From Cycas panzhihuaensis (Eukaryota; Cycadophyta): DNA of 64,000 bases. Positions 21,689-32,166 of this stretch are shown in pieces. Within the stretch, counting starts at the first letter, position 1. Each line of letters begins with the position of its first letter. The stretch covers positions 79,243,741-79,307,740 of the forward strand of contig CM041465.1 of NCBI GenBank assembly GCA_023213395.1, read 5' to 3'. A program made the translations under genes and the position numbers. The notes below the pieces were generated by a model. That model did no database searches and had not been told where the DNA came from. It saw only the letters and a program-made list of their open reading frames with translations.

Positions 21689-21976
21689 TGTAACATTTCC
21701 ACACAAGATATTACACAAATTATCTAATAATAATAATAATAAATAACAATAAATAGTATAAGAATAATCAATAGTACAAAAGCTAGTCCTCTTCTAGGCA
21801 AGGGCTCCTTCAAGAATTCATCACTGCCTATGGTTGCCTCTAAAGAGTTGGAACACCAAAAGAAATATCCACACAATGATTTCTTCAATTGAATTCCTAT
21901 CCTTTTAATACTTCAAAAGGCCACTTCTAGCAGATATTCAGTTTACAAAGGGGTTGCATCCCTTGCCTTCATAACA
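21689..21976 (-). repeat. 3' LTR of element N
   Basis: Plus-strand TGTAACATTT to CTTCATAACA, 288 bp, with an AAT microsatellite at about 21726-21742. The purine tract TTTGAGAGGGGGG (minus strand, 21979-21992) adjoins it, as expected for a 3' LTR. Confidence 0.7.
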
Positions 21977-22019
21977 AGTCCCCCCTCTCAAAAAATGCTT
22001 TGCCCTCAAAACAATAGAA

Positions 22020-23420
22020 CCTAAAAGTTCTGTCAATACCAGGTTTAATCTTCCCAAGTCACATTTTTAATGTCCATGTCCTTCCATTTAATGAGGTATT
22101 CTTTTATCTCCCTATTATGTAACTATCTTGATCTTACTTGAATTATGCCTTCCGGTATTAAGATGTATGATCCTTCTTCATCTAATTCTATCAAAGTTGT
22201 TTAGGTTGTGACTTTGTCTCCAACTTTCCGTTTCAGGCAAGATACATGGAAGACATTGTGAATTTTTGCATTTAGGAGGTCCAGTTGATAAGCAACTTCA
22301 CCAATTTTTTTCTGCACTTGGAATGGGCTGTAGAATTTGGTTGCATCTTGTGCTTCTGTGATTTCTTTAATGGAATTTGTTTATAAGGTTGTAACCTCAA
22401 AAATACCCAATTGTTGACATTAAATTATCTTTCTGTGTGGTATAAATCTTGTTGTTGTTTCATCTTGCGGATCCTAGGAATGTCTTCTATTTTTGCCCCT
22501 TGGTCCTTAACCACTTGAACTTGAGATTGAGTAACTGTATGGATTAAATATGATAGATCATACCCATAGAGAGCTTTGAATTGAGTCATCTATGTTGCAT
22601 TGTGGTAAGAGGTGTTAGGCCACCATTCGGCTAAACGTAACCAATAATGTCAATGGGATTATTTTTTTGAAGTAAAGCAATGAAGATACCCCTCCAAACA
22701 TTTGTTAACTACTTTTGATTGACCATACGTCTGAGGATGGTGTGAAGTACTCATTATTAATTTGGTTCCAACCAAAGTAAACATCTTTTTATAAAAATTG
22801 CTTGCGAATTTTGGATCGCAATTAATAATAGTAATTCTATGAAATCCATGTACTTGATGGATTTTTTAGACAAAAATATCTACTATTTAGCTTGCCATGA
22901 AAGTCAACTGTATCCCCCTAAAACGAGCATATTTTGTAACTTTGTTAACGACCAAAAATATTTCATTCTTGCCATCTAAATGTGGTAAGCTTGTGATGAA
23001 AACCATAGATATCTCTTCTCATTTTCTTTCATGGATATTTAATAGCTAAAGAAGATCGGGCATGGGTATTGTCTCAAATTTGTTCCTTTGCAAAATATCA
23101 CACTTAGCCATATACTTATGCACATCCCTTTTTAAGTTATTCCAAAAAAGCAACTATTTAATATTTTTGTAAGTCTTATCTATCATTACGTGTCCTGTTG
23201 TAGGAGTAGAATGACACTTTTGAAGGATTGTATCTTTGAATGTTGAAGTGAGAGAAATATAAATTTGATCCTTATACCAAAGGATATTATTTTTCTACTT
23301 GGATTTCTTATTTTGGTTTGAAGCATTCTTAACCTGATGAATGATCTCCTATGTATGTAGGTCTTGTGTATTTTTTTCTTGTATTTAAGTGGTTCACAAA
23401 CAACCTAACACCAACATAGC
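22020..23420 (-). pseudogene. Integrase and chromodomain-like tail of element N
   Basis: Minus strand, many stops. Recognisable in order: FQTIPMPDLL-like sequence, a core with HHPQTYGQSKVVNKCLEGYL (HHPQTDGQxE region; the third catalytic acid is not preserved as Glu in this reading), YHNAT, a KQQQDLYHTER tail, and finally EYLIKWKDMDIKNVTWED, a chromodomain core. Chromodomains direct integration toward particular chromatin marks, from family knowledge. Confidence 0.65.
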
Positions 23421-23579
23421 TTAAAGAATGATATCTTCCTCTCTTCTAGATAAAGCATCTACAACAACATTTTCTTTCTCCTTTTTATAAACTATTTCAA
23501 AATCAAAAGTTTGTAACTTACTGAACCATCTTTGTTGTTGTTTGGACAAGGGTGGTCTTGAGGCTATCATGATCAATCT
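23421..23579 (-). pseudogene. RNase H C-terminal part of element N (after the L insertion)
   Basis: Reads QQQRWFSKLQTFDFEIVYKK and ENVVVDALSRRE, the classic end of a gypsy RNase H. A one-base frameshift lies about 30 nt after the insertion point. Continues 32167-32481. Confidence 0.85.
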
Positions 23580-24140
23580 TGTAGCATTCCAAAATATGAT
23601 CAAAATTTTACCATATAACCATTCAAATCAAAGGGCGTTGAATGGCAATTCCAACGGTCCCGATGAAAGTTAATTCCGACATCTATATCAAAAGTTATGA
23701 ACGTTTAAAGTTTTTAGCCTGGTAGTTTTTGGAGGAGTTCTAGCCGACTTCCAGAATTAGTTTTGAGCAGATTTATCCCCCTTTTCAGGCCGACTTCTAT
23801 TACTATCTTTTGGCTATCTATTTAAGGAGGATTTGTAGCCTCATTTTATCATCATCAGAGAAGTCTTGGACTGCAATATTTTCGGCCCTTTTGAGGAGCT
23901 TTGTGGAGGGTATCTCGCCTCGAAGAGGGATTCTTTATCAACCATAATTGCAGAGTCATTTGGTAATCCTGTGTCTATCCAGTTTATTTTCATTTTGTAC
24001 TACTTTATATTTTGTATGCCATAAGTATTCAAGTGGATTTGTATTATTTCTTTCTTAACTGAATATTTTGCAAGTGCAATTCGTGGATATTTTGTCTATT
24101 TTTGTAAAATTTCTTAGAAGAATTCTGTAAGATTGCTACA
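23580..24140 (+). repeat. LTR1 of element L
   Basis: 561 bp, TGTAGCATTCC to GATTGCTACA. Contains CTATTTAAGGAGG at about 23817 and CCTCGCCTCGAAGAGG at about 23920. Followed by a two-base spacer and the primer site. Confidence 0.85.
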
Positions 24141-24142
24141 AG

Positions 24143-24154
24143 TGGTATTAGAGC
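24143..24154 (+). other. Primer binding site of element L (initiator Met tRNA)
   Basis: TGGTATTAGAGC, one change from the common TGGTATCAGAGC complementary to initiator Met tRNA. Confidence 0.75.
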
Positions 24155-24313
24155 TTCGTTTCAAAGGGAAAGGGCAGAGATAAAAGCTCAAAAAAATCAA
24201 TTCAATATTAAAACACGTTTTGAGGTAACTCGTGTTGGTTTTCTTTGACAATATCCTGATCTATAGCAAAACATAGGAAGAACACTTGGAACATATAAAG
24301 CCTGAGGAAAAAA

Positions 24314-24640
24314 ATGGAGACAGATTTTTTTAATTTGGAGGATTATGAGGGCATGAAAAAGTGGATAGAAGATTTCAAGTTCACATCTAATACAGAAATT
24401 GAAGAGTATGGACCAATATTAAAAATGATATTGAATGGACAAGCTTATGAGTGGTTCATTAATTGGGCTAAAGAACTTTTTCCATGGTACCAGTTTTCAG
24501 AGGCGGCTATCACAACTTTCACGAGGCATAAGCAAGTTATGAGTCGAGCAAAAGAGGAAGGACATGAAGAAGAAACTATTAATGAGGGGATTCTAGAGAA
24601 GGAACAACATAACTACATAGAAGACTTGAAGCAGGCATAG
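24314..24640 (+). CDS. Short gag-like frame of element L
   Basis: An ATG-initiated frame of 108 codons. The segment ILKMILNGQAYEWFINWAKE, then TTFTRHK, resembles the gag pattern with a Trp-containing LNGxAxxWF motif followed by a Phe-rich helix, as in K (ASLHLNGRALRWYYWW). A Glu/Lys-rich tail follows. The usual linker, knuckle and protease are absent. It could be a shortened gag of a non-autonomous element. Weak resemblance, moderate confidence. Confidence 0.45.
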   Translation: METDFFNLEDYEGMKKWIEDFKFTSNTEIEEYGPILKMILNGQAYEWFINWAKELFPWYQFSEAAITTFTRHKQVMSRAKEEGHEEETINEGILEKEQHNYIEDLKQA

Positions 24641-24787
24641 GCAACAGAACAATCTCCAAACAATATCAAAGAAGAAATACAAAGTGAAGTTTCTCAAGGG
24701 CAGCATGGGGACAACGAAGAACAAGTAGACTTCAAAGTAGAATCTCAGAAAGCTACATGCAAGGTACTCAATAGTCTTATATTACAC

Positions 24788-25174
24788 ATGCACATTTCTT
24801 TTGGTAGCATTATTTATCCTTTCACTTTTCCTTGCTCAAAATTTTCTTTTCCAAATCCGACAGTTAGCCATAATTATAATTCCCTTAACTTTAGTTTTTT
24901 CGAAGAACAAATCCCAATTCCTCTTTGTAACCCTAGTTCATCTCTTAACTCACATACTCTTTCACCTGTTATAGATTATCATCAACAAGATACTCTACAA
25001 CTTCAATCTGTTCGTCACGTTTCATCTTTTAGTATTACCCCTTACAAAACCCAGTTCGACTTTTCCCAAACCCCTTCAATTTCATATCATCAATATTATT
25101 TTTATTCATTAAATATTTTCTTTTGTCTAAATACCATTCCTAAAAACATATTAAAATATTTCTTTCATAAATAA
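24788..25174 (+). CDS. Open frame of unknown nature in element L
   Basis: 128 codons, rich in Ser, Phe, Tyr, Asn and His, with no motif I recognise. Base composition is C/T-rich on this strand (also CTCTCT repeats at 25195-25211), so the frame may be a compositional accident. It occupies the place where an intact element would carry protease and polymerase. Confidence 0.2.
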   Translation: MHISFGSIIYPFTFPCSKFSFPNPTVSHNYNSLNFSFFEEQIPIPLCNPSSSLNSHTLSPVIDYHQQDTLQLQSVRHVSSFSITPYKTQFDFSQTPSISYHQYYFYSLNIFFCLNTIPKNILKYFFHK

Positions 25175-25710
25175 CATCTATCGTTGATTACCTATCTCTC
25201 TCTCTCTCTCCCAAAAAGTGTTGTGATCCAACAAAACTTGTACAAATTTTCATCTCCATCCAAGGAATATTTCAAAATTTATCCACTCTTCCTATACCTT
25301 CAAAGTTATGCTTGATCTCAATTCATAATTCCACCTTTCCTTTTTACTTTTAACAATCAGCAGTCATCAATGCAAGACCCTTACGATCAACTTGTTTTAC
25401 AAAATCCTCATTTCTCCTTCCATAAACCATTTCATTTGAAAACAAAATATGCAAACACAAGGCAAGATCAAGACAAGACAGTTAAGACACCTCACACGTC
25501 CCAAGATACTCTCGATGCAAAACAAGATACAACATGTACCTGGCCCCAGGAATAAACATTGGTAATTTCAAGATGACTGCTAGCAAAGCTCCATAGAAGA
25601 TGCAAGATCGAACCAAATCTTCACGACCTGCAGGATCTAGTAGGAGGTGGTTGTAAGATTAGACCAAGCTACAAGCATTTCTCTATACTTTGAGGGCGAA
25701 GTATTATTTT

Positions 25711-25724
25711 AAGGGGAGGGGAAT
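25711..25724 (+). other. Polypurine tract of element L
   Basis: AAGGGGAGGGGAAT directly precedes LTR2, the normal position for plus-strand priming. This shows that LTR2 is a genuine 3' LTR. Confidence 0.75.
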
Positions 25725-26267
25725 TGTAGCATTCCAAAATATGATTAAAACTATACCATGTGACCATTCAAATCAAAGGGCTCTAAGTGACGATTCCAAC
25801 GGTCTAGACGAAAGTTAATTTCGACATCTGTATCAAAAGTTATGACCGTTTAAAGTTTTTAGCACGCTAATTTTGGAGTTAAGCTAACTCGATTATTAGT
25901 TTTGGGTAGGTTTATCCCCCTTTTCTGGCTGACTTCTATTTCCATCTTTTGGCCGCCTATTTAAGGAGGATTTATGGCCTCATTTTGGCATCATTGAAGA
26001 AGTCTTGGACTATAGTATTTTGGGCCCTTTTTGGAAGCATTGTGAAGGGCACTTCACCTCGAAGAGGGATTCATTAGCAACAATAATTGCGAAGTCATTT
26101 GGTAATCTTGTATCTATTCAGTTTATGTTCATTTCATACTGCTTTACATTTGTATTCAAGTGGATTCGTATTATTTTTCTCTTGATTGAAAATTTTGCAA
26201 GTGCATTTGGTGGATATTTTGTCTATTTTTGTAAAATTTCTTAAAAGAATTTTGTAAGATTGCTACA
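25725..26267 (+). repeat. LTR2 of element L
   Basis: 543 bp, TGTAGCATTCC to GATTGCTACA. Carries CTATTTAAGGAGG and CACCTCGAAGAGG. More diverged from LTR1 than LTR3 is (for example AACAATAATTGCG versus ACCATAATTGC). Its right flank TTTTTTC does not match the AATCT duplication. Confidence 0.85.
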
Positions 26268-26299
26268 TTTTTTCTTAGGAGCTTCTCCATTCGATGTGA

Positions 26300-26977
26300 A
26301 GAAACCAATTGTATTGGTGGCGTTGGTGGTGCCTGCAATTTGTATTTATGTTGTCCTTAGCGAAAACACATAAATCTGGTCATATAATTAGTAACTACAT
26401 TGCCCAATGTTTGAAGCCACTGAATTCCCAATATTACATCAATGCCAACGATTTGTATTACGAACATGCATGTGCTTGTGGAATATTTGCTCATTTGTAA
26501 GTTGATTTTTCTGCAAAAAACCTCCACACAGTGTTATTTTCCCATTGGTGATTGATACTTGGAATGTGTTTCTTGGTTCTATTTTAATTCCAAGCTTCTT
26601 TGCAGTCGCCCTCTTTGTAAAGTTCTGTGTACTGCCACTATCAACCAGTATTGTGTAAGGCGCCCCTTTAATCATCCCTTAGAACTGGAGTGTTTGTGGG
26701 GTGACACTTTGTCCTGTAATTGCTTGTAGTGAAATGTGTACGTTTTTTTGTATCTAGTTCCAATAGTTCACCGATTTCATCTTCTTCTGGCTTTTCTTTG
26801 ACTTCTTTGTGAATTTCTTTGGGTGCTTCTTCTTGCTCTAATATTGTCGTGTCTTCGGTATTGATCATGTATACCTTTTCCTGGTGCATTGATGTTCGTA
26901 GTTCCACTTCGAACCACATTTGAAATAAGTTCATTTCTTCATATGTTCTTCCTTCGTTGTTATCTTTTGATTATTTC
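26300..26977 (-). pseudogene. Gag tail and protease of element O
   Basis: Starts with an acidic linker (VYMINTEDTTILEQEEAPKE), then a protease with YTILVDSGSTQNFTKRATAK, the retropepsin DSG active site, and FQVSITNGK. It parallels K's protease closely in layout. A frameshift lies near 26670. The upstream gag lies at 30259-31185, beyond K. Confidence 0.75.
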
Positions 26978-27548
26978 TGTAATGATCTAATTCTACTTTT
27001 ATAGCAATTTTCCTCAAAAATGCAAGTAATAATCCACAAAAACAATAACTAAATACTATTCAACAAGAAAAATGAACAATGAATAAGAATTACAGAATCC
27101 ACAGAAGTAAATAATAGTCTTTATTGTCAAATAATACCAAAATAGAGCAAAAGTTCAACAAAGTACATCTTTCTGAAGACGTGAGCTTCCCTCTTGAGGC
27201 GAGGAACCCTCAAGCTGCTGACACCCAAATGGGTGAGCTAATTGCAGCCCTAGAACCAAAAATGCGCGACAAAAGAACCTCTAACCATGATGAAATGAGG
27301 CCGCAAATCCTCTTTAAATAGGCGGCCAAAGGATAGTAATAGAAGTCGGCGGTCGGGTAATATTCTTCTTAAAGCGGTCAAATAGAAGTCGGCGAACTTC
27401 TTCAAAAAGCGGGGGTAACTTTAAGCGGCCACAACTTTTGATTGAGATGTCGGGATTGCCTTTCGTCTGTACCGTGGGAAGCCTTGTTCGAGGCCTTCAA
27501 TTTGAATGGTTACATGGCATAGTTTTGACTAGATTTTGGAATGCTACA
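26978..27548 (-). repeat. 3' LTR of element K
   Basis: 571 bp, TGTAATGATC to AATGCTACA on the plus strand. Nearly the same as its partner except over about 27345-27500, where clustered changes and one- to three-base losses occur. Carries CTCTTGAGGCGAGGAACC, the minus-strand form of the shared LTR motif. Confidence 0.9.
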
Positions 27549-27626
27549 AGTCCCTCCCCTTCAAAACATGCTTTGCCCTCAAAGCATTAGTAATGGCCCA
27601 TTTTCCTGCATCCATTCTTCAGACTC

Positions 27627-28120
27627 CTACGTTGCATCTTTAAGCTCCAATGTCTTCCATTTGATGAGATATCCTTTCATTATCTTGGATCGTAAATTCT
27701 TGTCCCTAATCTTCAATATTCCCTTAGGTTCCACTATCATCATTCCTTCTTCATCCAGTGTTGGTAAATTCGTTTGTGGAGCCTCCTTTTCGCCCAACGT
27801 TTTCTTTAAACAAGACACGTGGAAGATATTGCGGATTTTGCTTTCTGGTGGCAATTTTAACTGATCTATTGCCTGTTCCAATTCCCTTTTTAGTGGCCGT
27901 CCTTGGGGTTTTTCAAGAACTCCTTGATGTCCTTCTAAGATTGCCTGAATCTTTGGAGGAACATTTTTTATTTCTACTTTGTAACATGACATTATATACA
28001 CTTGTGGATTCTTCTTTAGAATCATTCCATTACGTGAGATGATATGAGTTGAACTAGAGGTGTGGTTGGGGCTTGTAGTTGATATTTGCGTCCTTTTTGT
28101 CGGAAACACATAAATCTTGT
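27627..28120 (-). pseudogene. In-frame RT-start / integrase-tail / chromodomain fusion of element K
   Basis: The sequence goes from the segment just before the reverse transcriptase (VPPKIQAILEGHQGVLEKPQ, GRPLKRE) straight into the integrase C-terminus (LPPESKIRNIFHVSCLKK) and a chromodomain-like end (GYLIKWKTLELKDAT). The frame stays open across the join. It lies in a different frame from the protease ORF, which ends at about 28022, so the two would need a frameshift or separate translation. Confidence 0.8.
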
Positions 28121-29592
28121 CATATAATTGGTAACGATGTTCCCCAACGTTTGTAGCCATTGAATTCCCAAAACTACATCTACTCCGCTTATGGGCATGG
28201 CAAACATACAAGTTGTGACCTTGTAATCATTGATCTGGAGAGTCATGTCTTTGCAGTATCCTCCATACAGCGTTGTTCTCCCATTTGCTATTGACACCTG
28301 GAATGTGTTGAGGGGTTTCACTTGTAATCCCAATTTTTCCATCAATGCCTTGTTTATAAAATTGTGTGTACTCCCACTATCCACCAGGATTGATACTGGT
28401 CTCCCCTTGATTTGTCCTTGGAATCCTAGGGTTTGCGAGGATACTTGTTGCCCTGTAATAGCCTGCAAGGATGTTTGGACATTCCCTGTATCCACTTCCA
28501 AAAATTCATTTTCCTCCCTTCCCACGCTCTGGTGTTCTACTTCTTCTTGCGCTGCTTCTGGTATTTCTGCATCATCGCTATTCATCATGAAACCCTTCTT
28601 TGATAGGCACCAGTGTTCCTTATTCCATTTCTCTCCACACTTGAAGCACGTCCCTTTCCTTATGTGTTCCTCTTTTGTTGTTCCCGAGCTTTCTATTGTA
28701 TTTCTTATAGCTAATGGGGGGTTTGCTTTTGTCCCCGATTTGGCCCCATTAGGATTACGGGTCCGATATGTTGGTGGCCCATATTTCCTTGTATATGTCG
28801 ATGCGCTATCTCTAAGTTCTACCTCCACATTCCTTGCTATTTGAATTGCTGCTTGGAGTTGTGGTGAATCTGCTGCTTTAACTCTAAATTTGATCTGATT
28901 TTTCAATCCACTAATATAAGTCTCTAGTAAACATTCTTGCGGTATCTTTTCTGAGACCATACATTGTAGCGTTTGGGCTGCTACATGTACTCTTGGATTG
29001 TTCCTTCTTGATGTAATTGTGTTAACTGAGCAAAGTAATCTACATTCCAAGAATCGTCATATTGCTTTACTAATCCTACTCTTAGATTCTCCCAGGTCTG
29101 TTGCATTGGTAAGTTCATCTTTTTCCACCAATAGTACCATCTTAGCGCCCTTCCGTTTAAGTGTAAGGATGCTATTTCCATCTTTTCCTTAGCTGTGGAG
29201 TTATAGACCTTGAAATAGTTCTCCATTTGTAAGACCCAATTAGTGATATTCTTGGATACATTTGGATCAAATTTTTCCAAAGATAATCCTGCCCCTTTCC
29301 ATCCATTATCCATGTTGGGAGTTCTCCTTTCGTAAGCTCATCCATCGAATCTCTTGGTCTCATTTCCTTGATTTTCTTGATCCATTTGATCTATCCCTGA
29401 TGTGGTGGTGTTATCAATTTCTCTACCTAACACATTTTGTGTTGCTTGATCCATTTTTGCTAGTAACTTCTGAATTAAGGTTGTTAAAGAATTTATGCTC
29501 TGGTTTAATTCTGATGTGCCTTCAATTTTTTCCTCTAAGGTTCTAGAGTGGGCGGCCATCTTCTTAGGAATAAGGGTTTTCCCTGATCTCAA
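28022..29592 (-). pseudogene. gag, knuckle and protease of element K
   Basis: Starts at the ATG at 29592. The capsid domain carries FDPNVSKNITNWVLQMENYF, ASLHLNGRALRWYYWW and VGLVKQYDD. The knuckle is CFKCGEKWNKEHWC, and the protease is VSILVDSGSTHNFINKALME followed by GVDVVLGIQWLQTLG. The stretch 28022-29050 is a single open frame of 342 codons. The N-terminal part is split by two frameshifts near 29050 and 29340. Gag and protease are otherwise well kept, typical of a parasite that still needs them. Confidence 0.85.
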
Positions 29593-29675
29593 TTCCGTTT
29601 CTATTTATTTTGGCGGAGAATTTTTTTGACCTTTTTTGTGCTTTTCCCTTAAAAAAACGAAGCTCTGATACCACT

Positions 29676-30258
29676 TGTAGTGATCTAATTCTACTTTTAT
29701 AGCAATTTTCCTCAAAAATACAAGTAATAATCCACAAAAACAATAACTAAATACTATTCAACAAGAAAAATGAACAATGAATAAGAATTACAGAATCCAC
29801 AGAAGTAAATAATAGTCTTTATTGTCAAATAATACCAAAATAGAGCAAAAGTTCAACAAAGTACCTGTCTTTCCTGAAGACGTGAGCTTCCCTCTTCGAG
29901 GCAAGGAACCCTCCAAACTGCAGCACCCAAATGGGCGAGCTAATTGCAGCCCTAGAACCGAAAATGCGTGACAAAAGAACCTCCGACCATGATGAAATGA
30001 GGCCGCAAATCCTCTTTAAATAGGCGGCCAAAGGATAGTAATAGAAGTCGGCCAGACTGGGTAATATTCTTCTTAAAACTGGTCAAATAGAAGTCGGCCA
30101 GAACTTCTTCAAAAACTGGCAGGGTAACTTTAAACGGCCATAACTTTTGATTGAGATGTCGGAATTGACTTTTGTATGAACCGTTGGAATCCTTGTTCAG
30201 AGGCCTTCAATTTGAATGGTTACATGGCATAGTTTTGACTAGATTTTGGAATGCTACA
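29676..30258 (-). repeat. 5' LTR of element K
   Basis: 583 bp, TGTAGTGATC to AATGCTACA on the plus strand. Contains CTCTTCGAGGCAAGGAACC and AAATAGGCGGCC (TATA region on the minus strand). The primer site TGGTATCAGAGC follows after two bases. Confidence 0.9.
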
Positions 30259-31185
30259 ATTTCTAACCACTAATAGAGTCTTGGCTTTAGTTCCTGACTT
30301 GTTCCAATTTGGGTTAAATCCCTACAAGCTTTCCGTTTTGCATGTGAATGTAGATCTAGTCTCCTGCAATTCTGTTTCCACACATCTTGCTATCTTGATT
30401 GCTAAATCTAATGTTGGTACCTCCATTTCTTTTAGACGATATCTTATTGGAGGTTTTAATCCGCTAATGTGTGTTTCCAGAAGGAGTTTTGGTGGCACTA
30501 TTAACGGAATCAAACATTGTAACACTTGCAACTATTTGGTAAACTCCTGGACTAAGCTTGTTTACTGTAATCTTGCCAACTGGGCAAAATAGTCTATACT
30601 CCATGAATCTTCATATTGGGTTATGAGCCCATGCTTCATGTTGTGTCGGCTTTTTGCTTGTTTTCCACTTGTCTAAAGCCACCACGAATACCATTTCCAA
30701 GCTCGATCGTACAAATGTAGTGATGCCAAGGATACTTGCTCGTTTTCTAGTATCGCATAGACTGAGAAATATGTCTCCATTTGTAAAATCCATCCCCTTA
30801 TATTTCTTGATTTATAAGGGTCAAACTTTTCTAGGGTGACCTTTGCCATTGTTGCCCCATCGTTACTTTTTCGCCTTTGATATTTTCCTCCTCTTTTAAA
30901 TCTTCCTTCAAAATTACTTGTATTTTCTTGTTCTATTTTGCCTGGAGGATCCATGTTTATCCATTCCTTTTCCTATTTGGCTCATATTGGTTCTGCTTGT
31001 GGTCCGTCTAGCTTGAGGTTAATTATGTCCATGCGGGTCGTGAGGTTAGCTAGAGAAGCTAGGATCTCCTTTCCTACTTCGTCTATGGTGGTTTGTTCCT
31101 GACTAGATTGGCCTTGGGTGGTCGGCATCTTCTTTTGTTGTATAATATTCTTAGAGCGTAACTCTGTTTGGGCTCCTCTCAAGTT
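30259..31185 (-). pseudogene. gag of element O
   Basis: Minus strand from about 31185: MPTTQGQSSQEQTTIDE, then TLEKFDPYKSRNIRGWILQM, SLASLHLYDRAWKWYSWWL, then ISGLKPPIRYRLKEMEVPTL. This is the same gag type as K with several frameshifts. It ends at the K insertion point (ATTTC). Confidence 0.8.
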
Positions 31186-31349
31186 CCACGAGTGGGAGGG
31201 TGGGCAAAAATTTCACCTCCTTCTCACAAAAAAGACAGACTGTTGTGAACATGAGTAGACTGCCTTGATCCCCTCTGGAAAAAAATTTCAACTGTATTCT
31301 CAGAAGGCATTCTTTCACAGGATAGCTTCAACGAAACTCTGATACCACT

Positions 31350-31632
31350 TGTAGTAGAAGTTTTTATCTTATTACAGAAATAACACAAAGATTCACAAAT
31401 ACTGATCTAATATATGTTCAAACAGATCTCAACAATCTCAAATAATAATGAATATTGGAAATACACCATAAACACCGAAGTAAAGTAATGGAAATAGTAC
31501 AAATAAAAGGTAAATATATTGTCCAAAAATAAAACTGGAAAGTACAAAAATATACAACAGAATATCCTTACTAAATGCTTGTCCCTTCGAGGTGGAAATC
31601 CTCCAAATATCTCAGGGCACTAAATGACGATC
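31350..31632 (-). repeat. Truncated 5' LTR of element O
   Basis: Begins TGTAGTAGAAG next to primer site TGGTATCAGAG (31337-31347, minus strand). Runs to about 31632, where it joins the L LTR3 without a terminal CA. CCTTCGAGGTGGAAATCC at about 31585 is a decayed form of the shared LTR motif. Confidence 0.6.
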
Positions 31633-32166
31633 TATACCATGTGGCCAATCAATTCAAAGGGCATTGAATGACGATTCCAACGGTCTAGACGAAAGTTAAT
31701 TCCGACATCTATATCAAAAGTTATGACCGTTTAAAGTTTTCAGCCTGGCAATTTTTGGAGGAGTTCTGGTTGACTTCCAGAATTAGTTTTGGGCAGGTTT
31801 ATCCCCCTTTTCAGGCCGACTTCTATTACTATCTTTTGGCTGCCTATTTAAGGAGGATTTGCGGCCTCATTTTATTATCATCGGAGAAGTTTTGGACTGC
31901 AATATTTTCGGCCCTTTTGAAGAGCTTTGTGGAGGGTACCTCGCCTCGAAGAGGGATTCTTTATCAACCATAATTGCGGAGTCATTTGGTAATCCTGTAT
32001 CTATCCAATTTATTTTCATTTTATTCTACTTTATATTTTGTATGCCATAAGTATTCAAGTGGATTTGTATTATTTCTTTCTTGATTGAATATTTTGCAAG
32101 TGCAATTCGTGGATATTTTGTCTATTTTTGTAAAATTTCTTAGAAGAATTCTATAAGATTGCTACA
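31633..32166 (+). repeat. LTR3 of element L (lacks its first ~35 bp)
   Basis: Matches LTR1 from its TACCAT onward through GATTGCTACA. Followed by the AATCT target duplication. The missing start coincides with the edge of element O. Confidence 0.85.

Larger units (their letters stand above)
26978..30258 (-). mobile_element. Element K: compact, internally deleted chromovirus, TSD ATTTC
   Basis: LTRs at 26978-27548 and 29676-30258, flanked by ATTTC at 26973-26977 and 30259-30263. The 2.1-kb interior encodes gag, knuckle, protease, then the first residues of reverse transcriptase joined to the integrase tail and chromodomain. Initiator Met primer site at 29662-29673; purine tract at 27549-27563. 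A non-autonomous derivative; 3.3 kb in all. Confidence 0.9.
26268..31632 (-). mobile_element. Element O: chromovirus-type gypsy remnant inside L, split by K
   Basis: On the minus strand there is a truncated 5' LTR (31632-31350), primer site (31347-31337), gag (31185-30259), then after K a linker and protease (26977-26300). Everything after the protease is missing. Both its ends abut L LTR copies: the left at LTR2, the right at the truncated start of LTR3. K's flanking ATTTC duplication falls inside it. Confidence 0.7.
23580..32166 (+). mobile_element. Element L: composite with three LTR copies, TSD AATCT
   Basis: Outer copies LTR1 (23580-24140) and LTR3 (31633-32166) are flanked by AATCT at 23575-23579 and 32167-32171. 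Inside are LTR1, primer site, an unusual 1.57-kb internal region, purine tract, LTR2 (25725-26267), a minus-strand gypsy remnant O with nested K, then LTR3. By eye LTR1 and LTR3 resemble each other more than LTR2. A tandem (LTR-internal-LTR-internal-LTR) array whose second internal part was replaced would explain it. Confidence 0.75.

Noticed and set aside
28230-28844. 204-codon plus-strand frame
   Set aside because: Antisense shadow of the K gag-protease frame.
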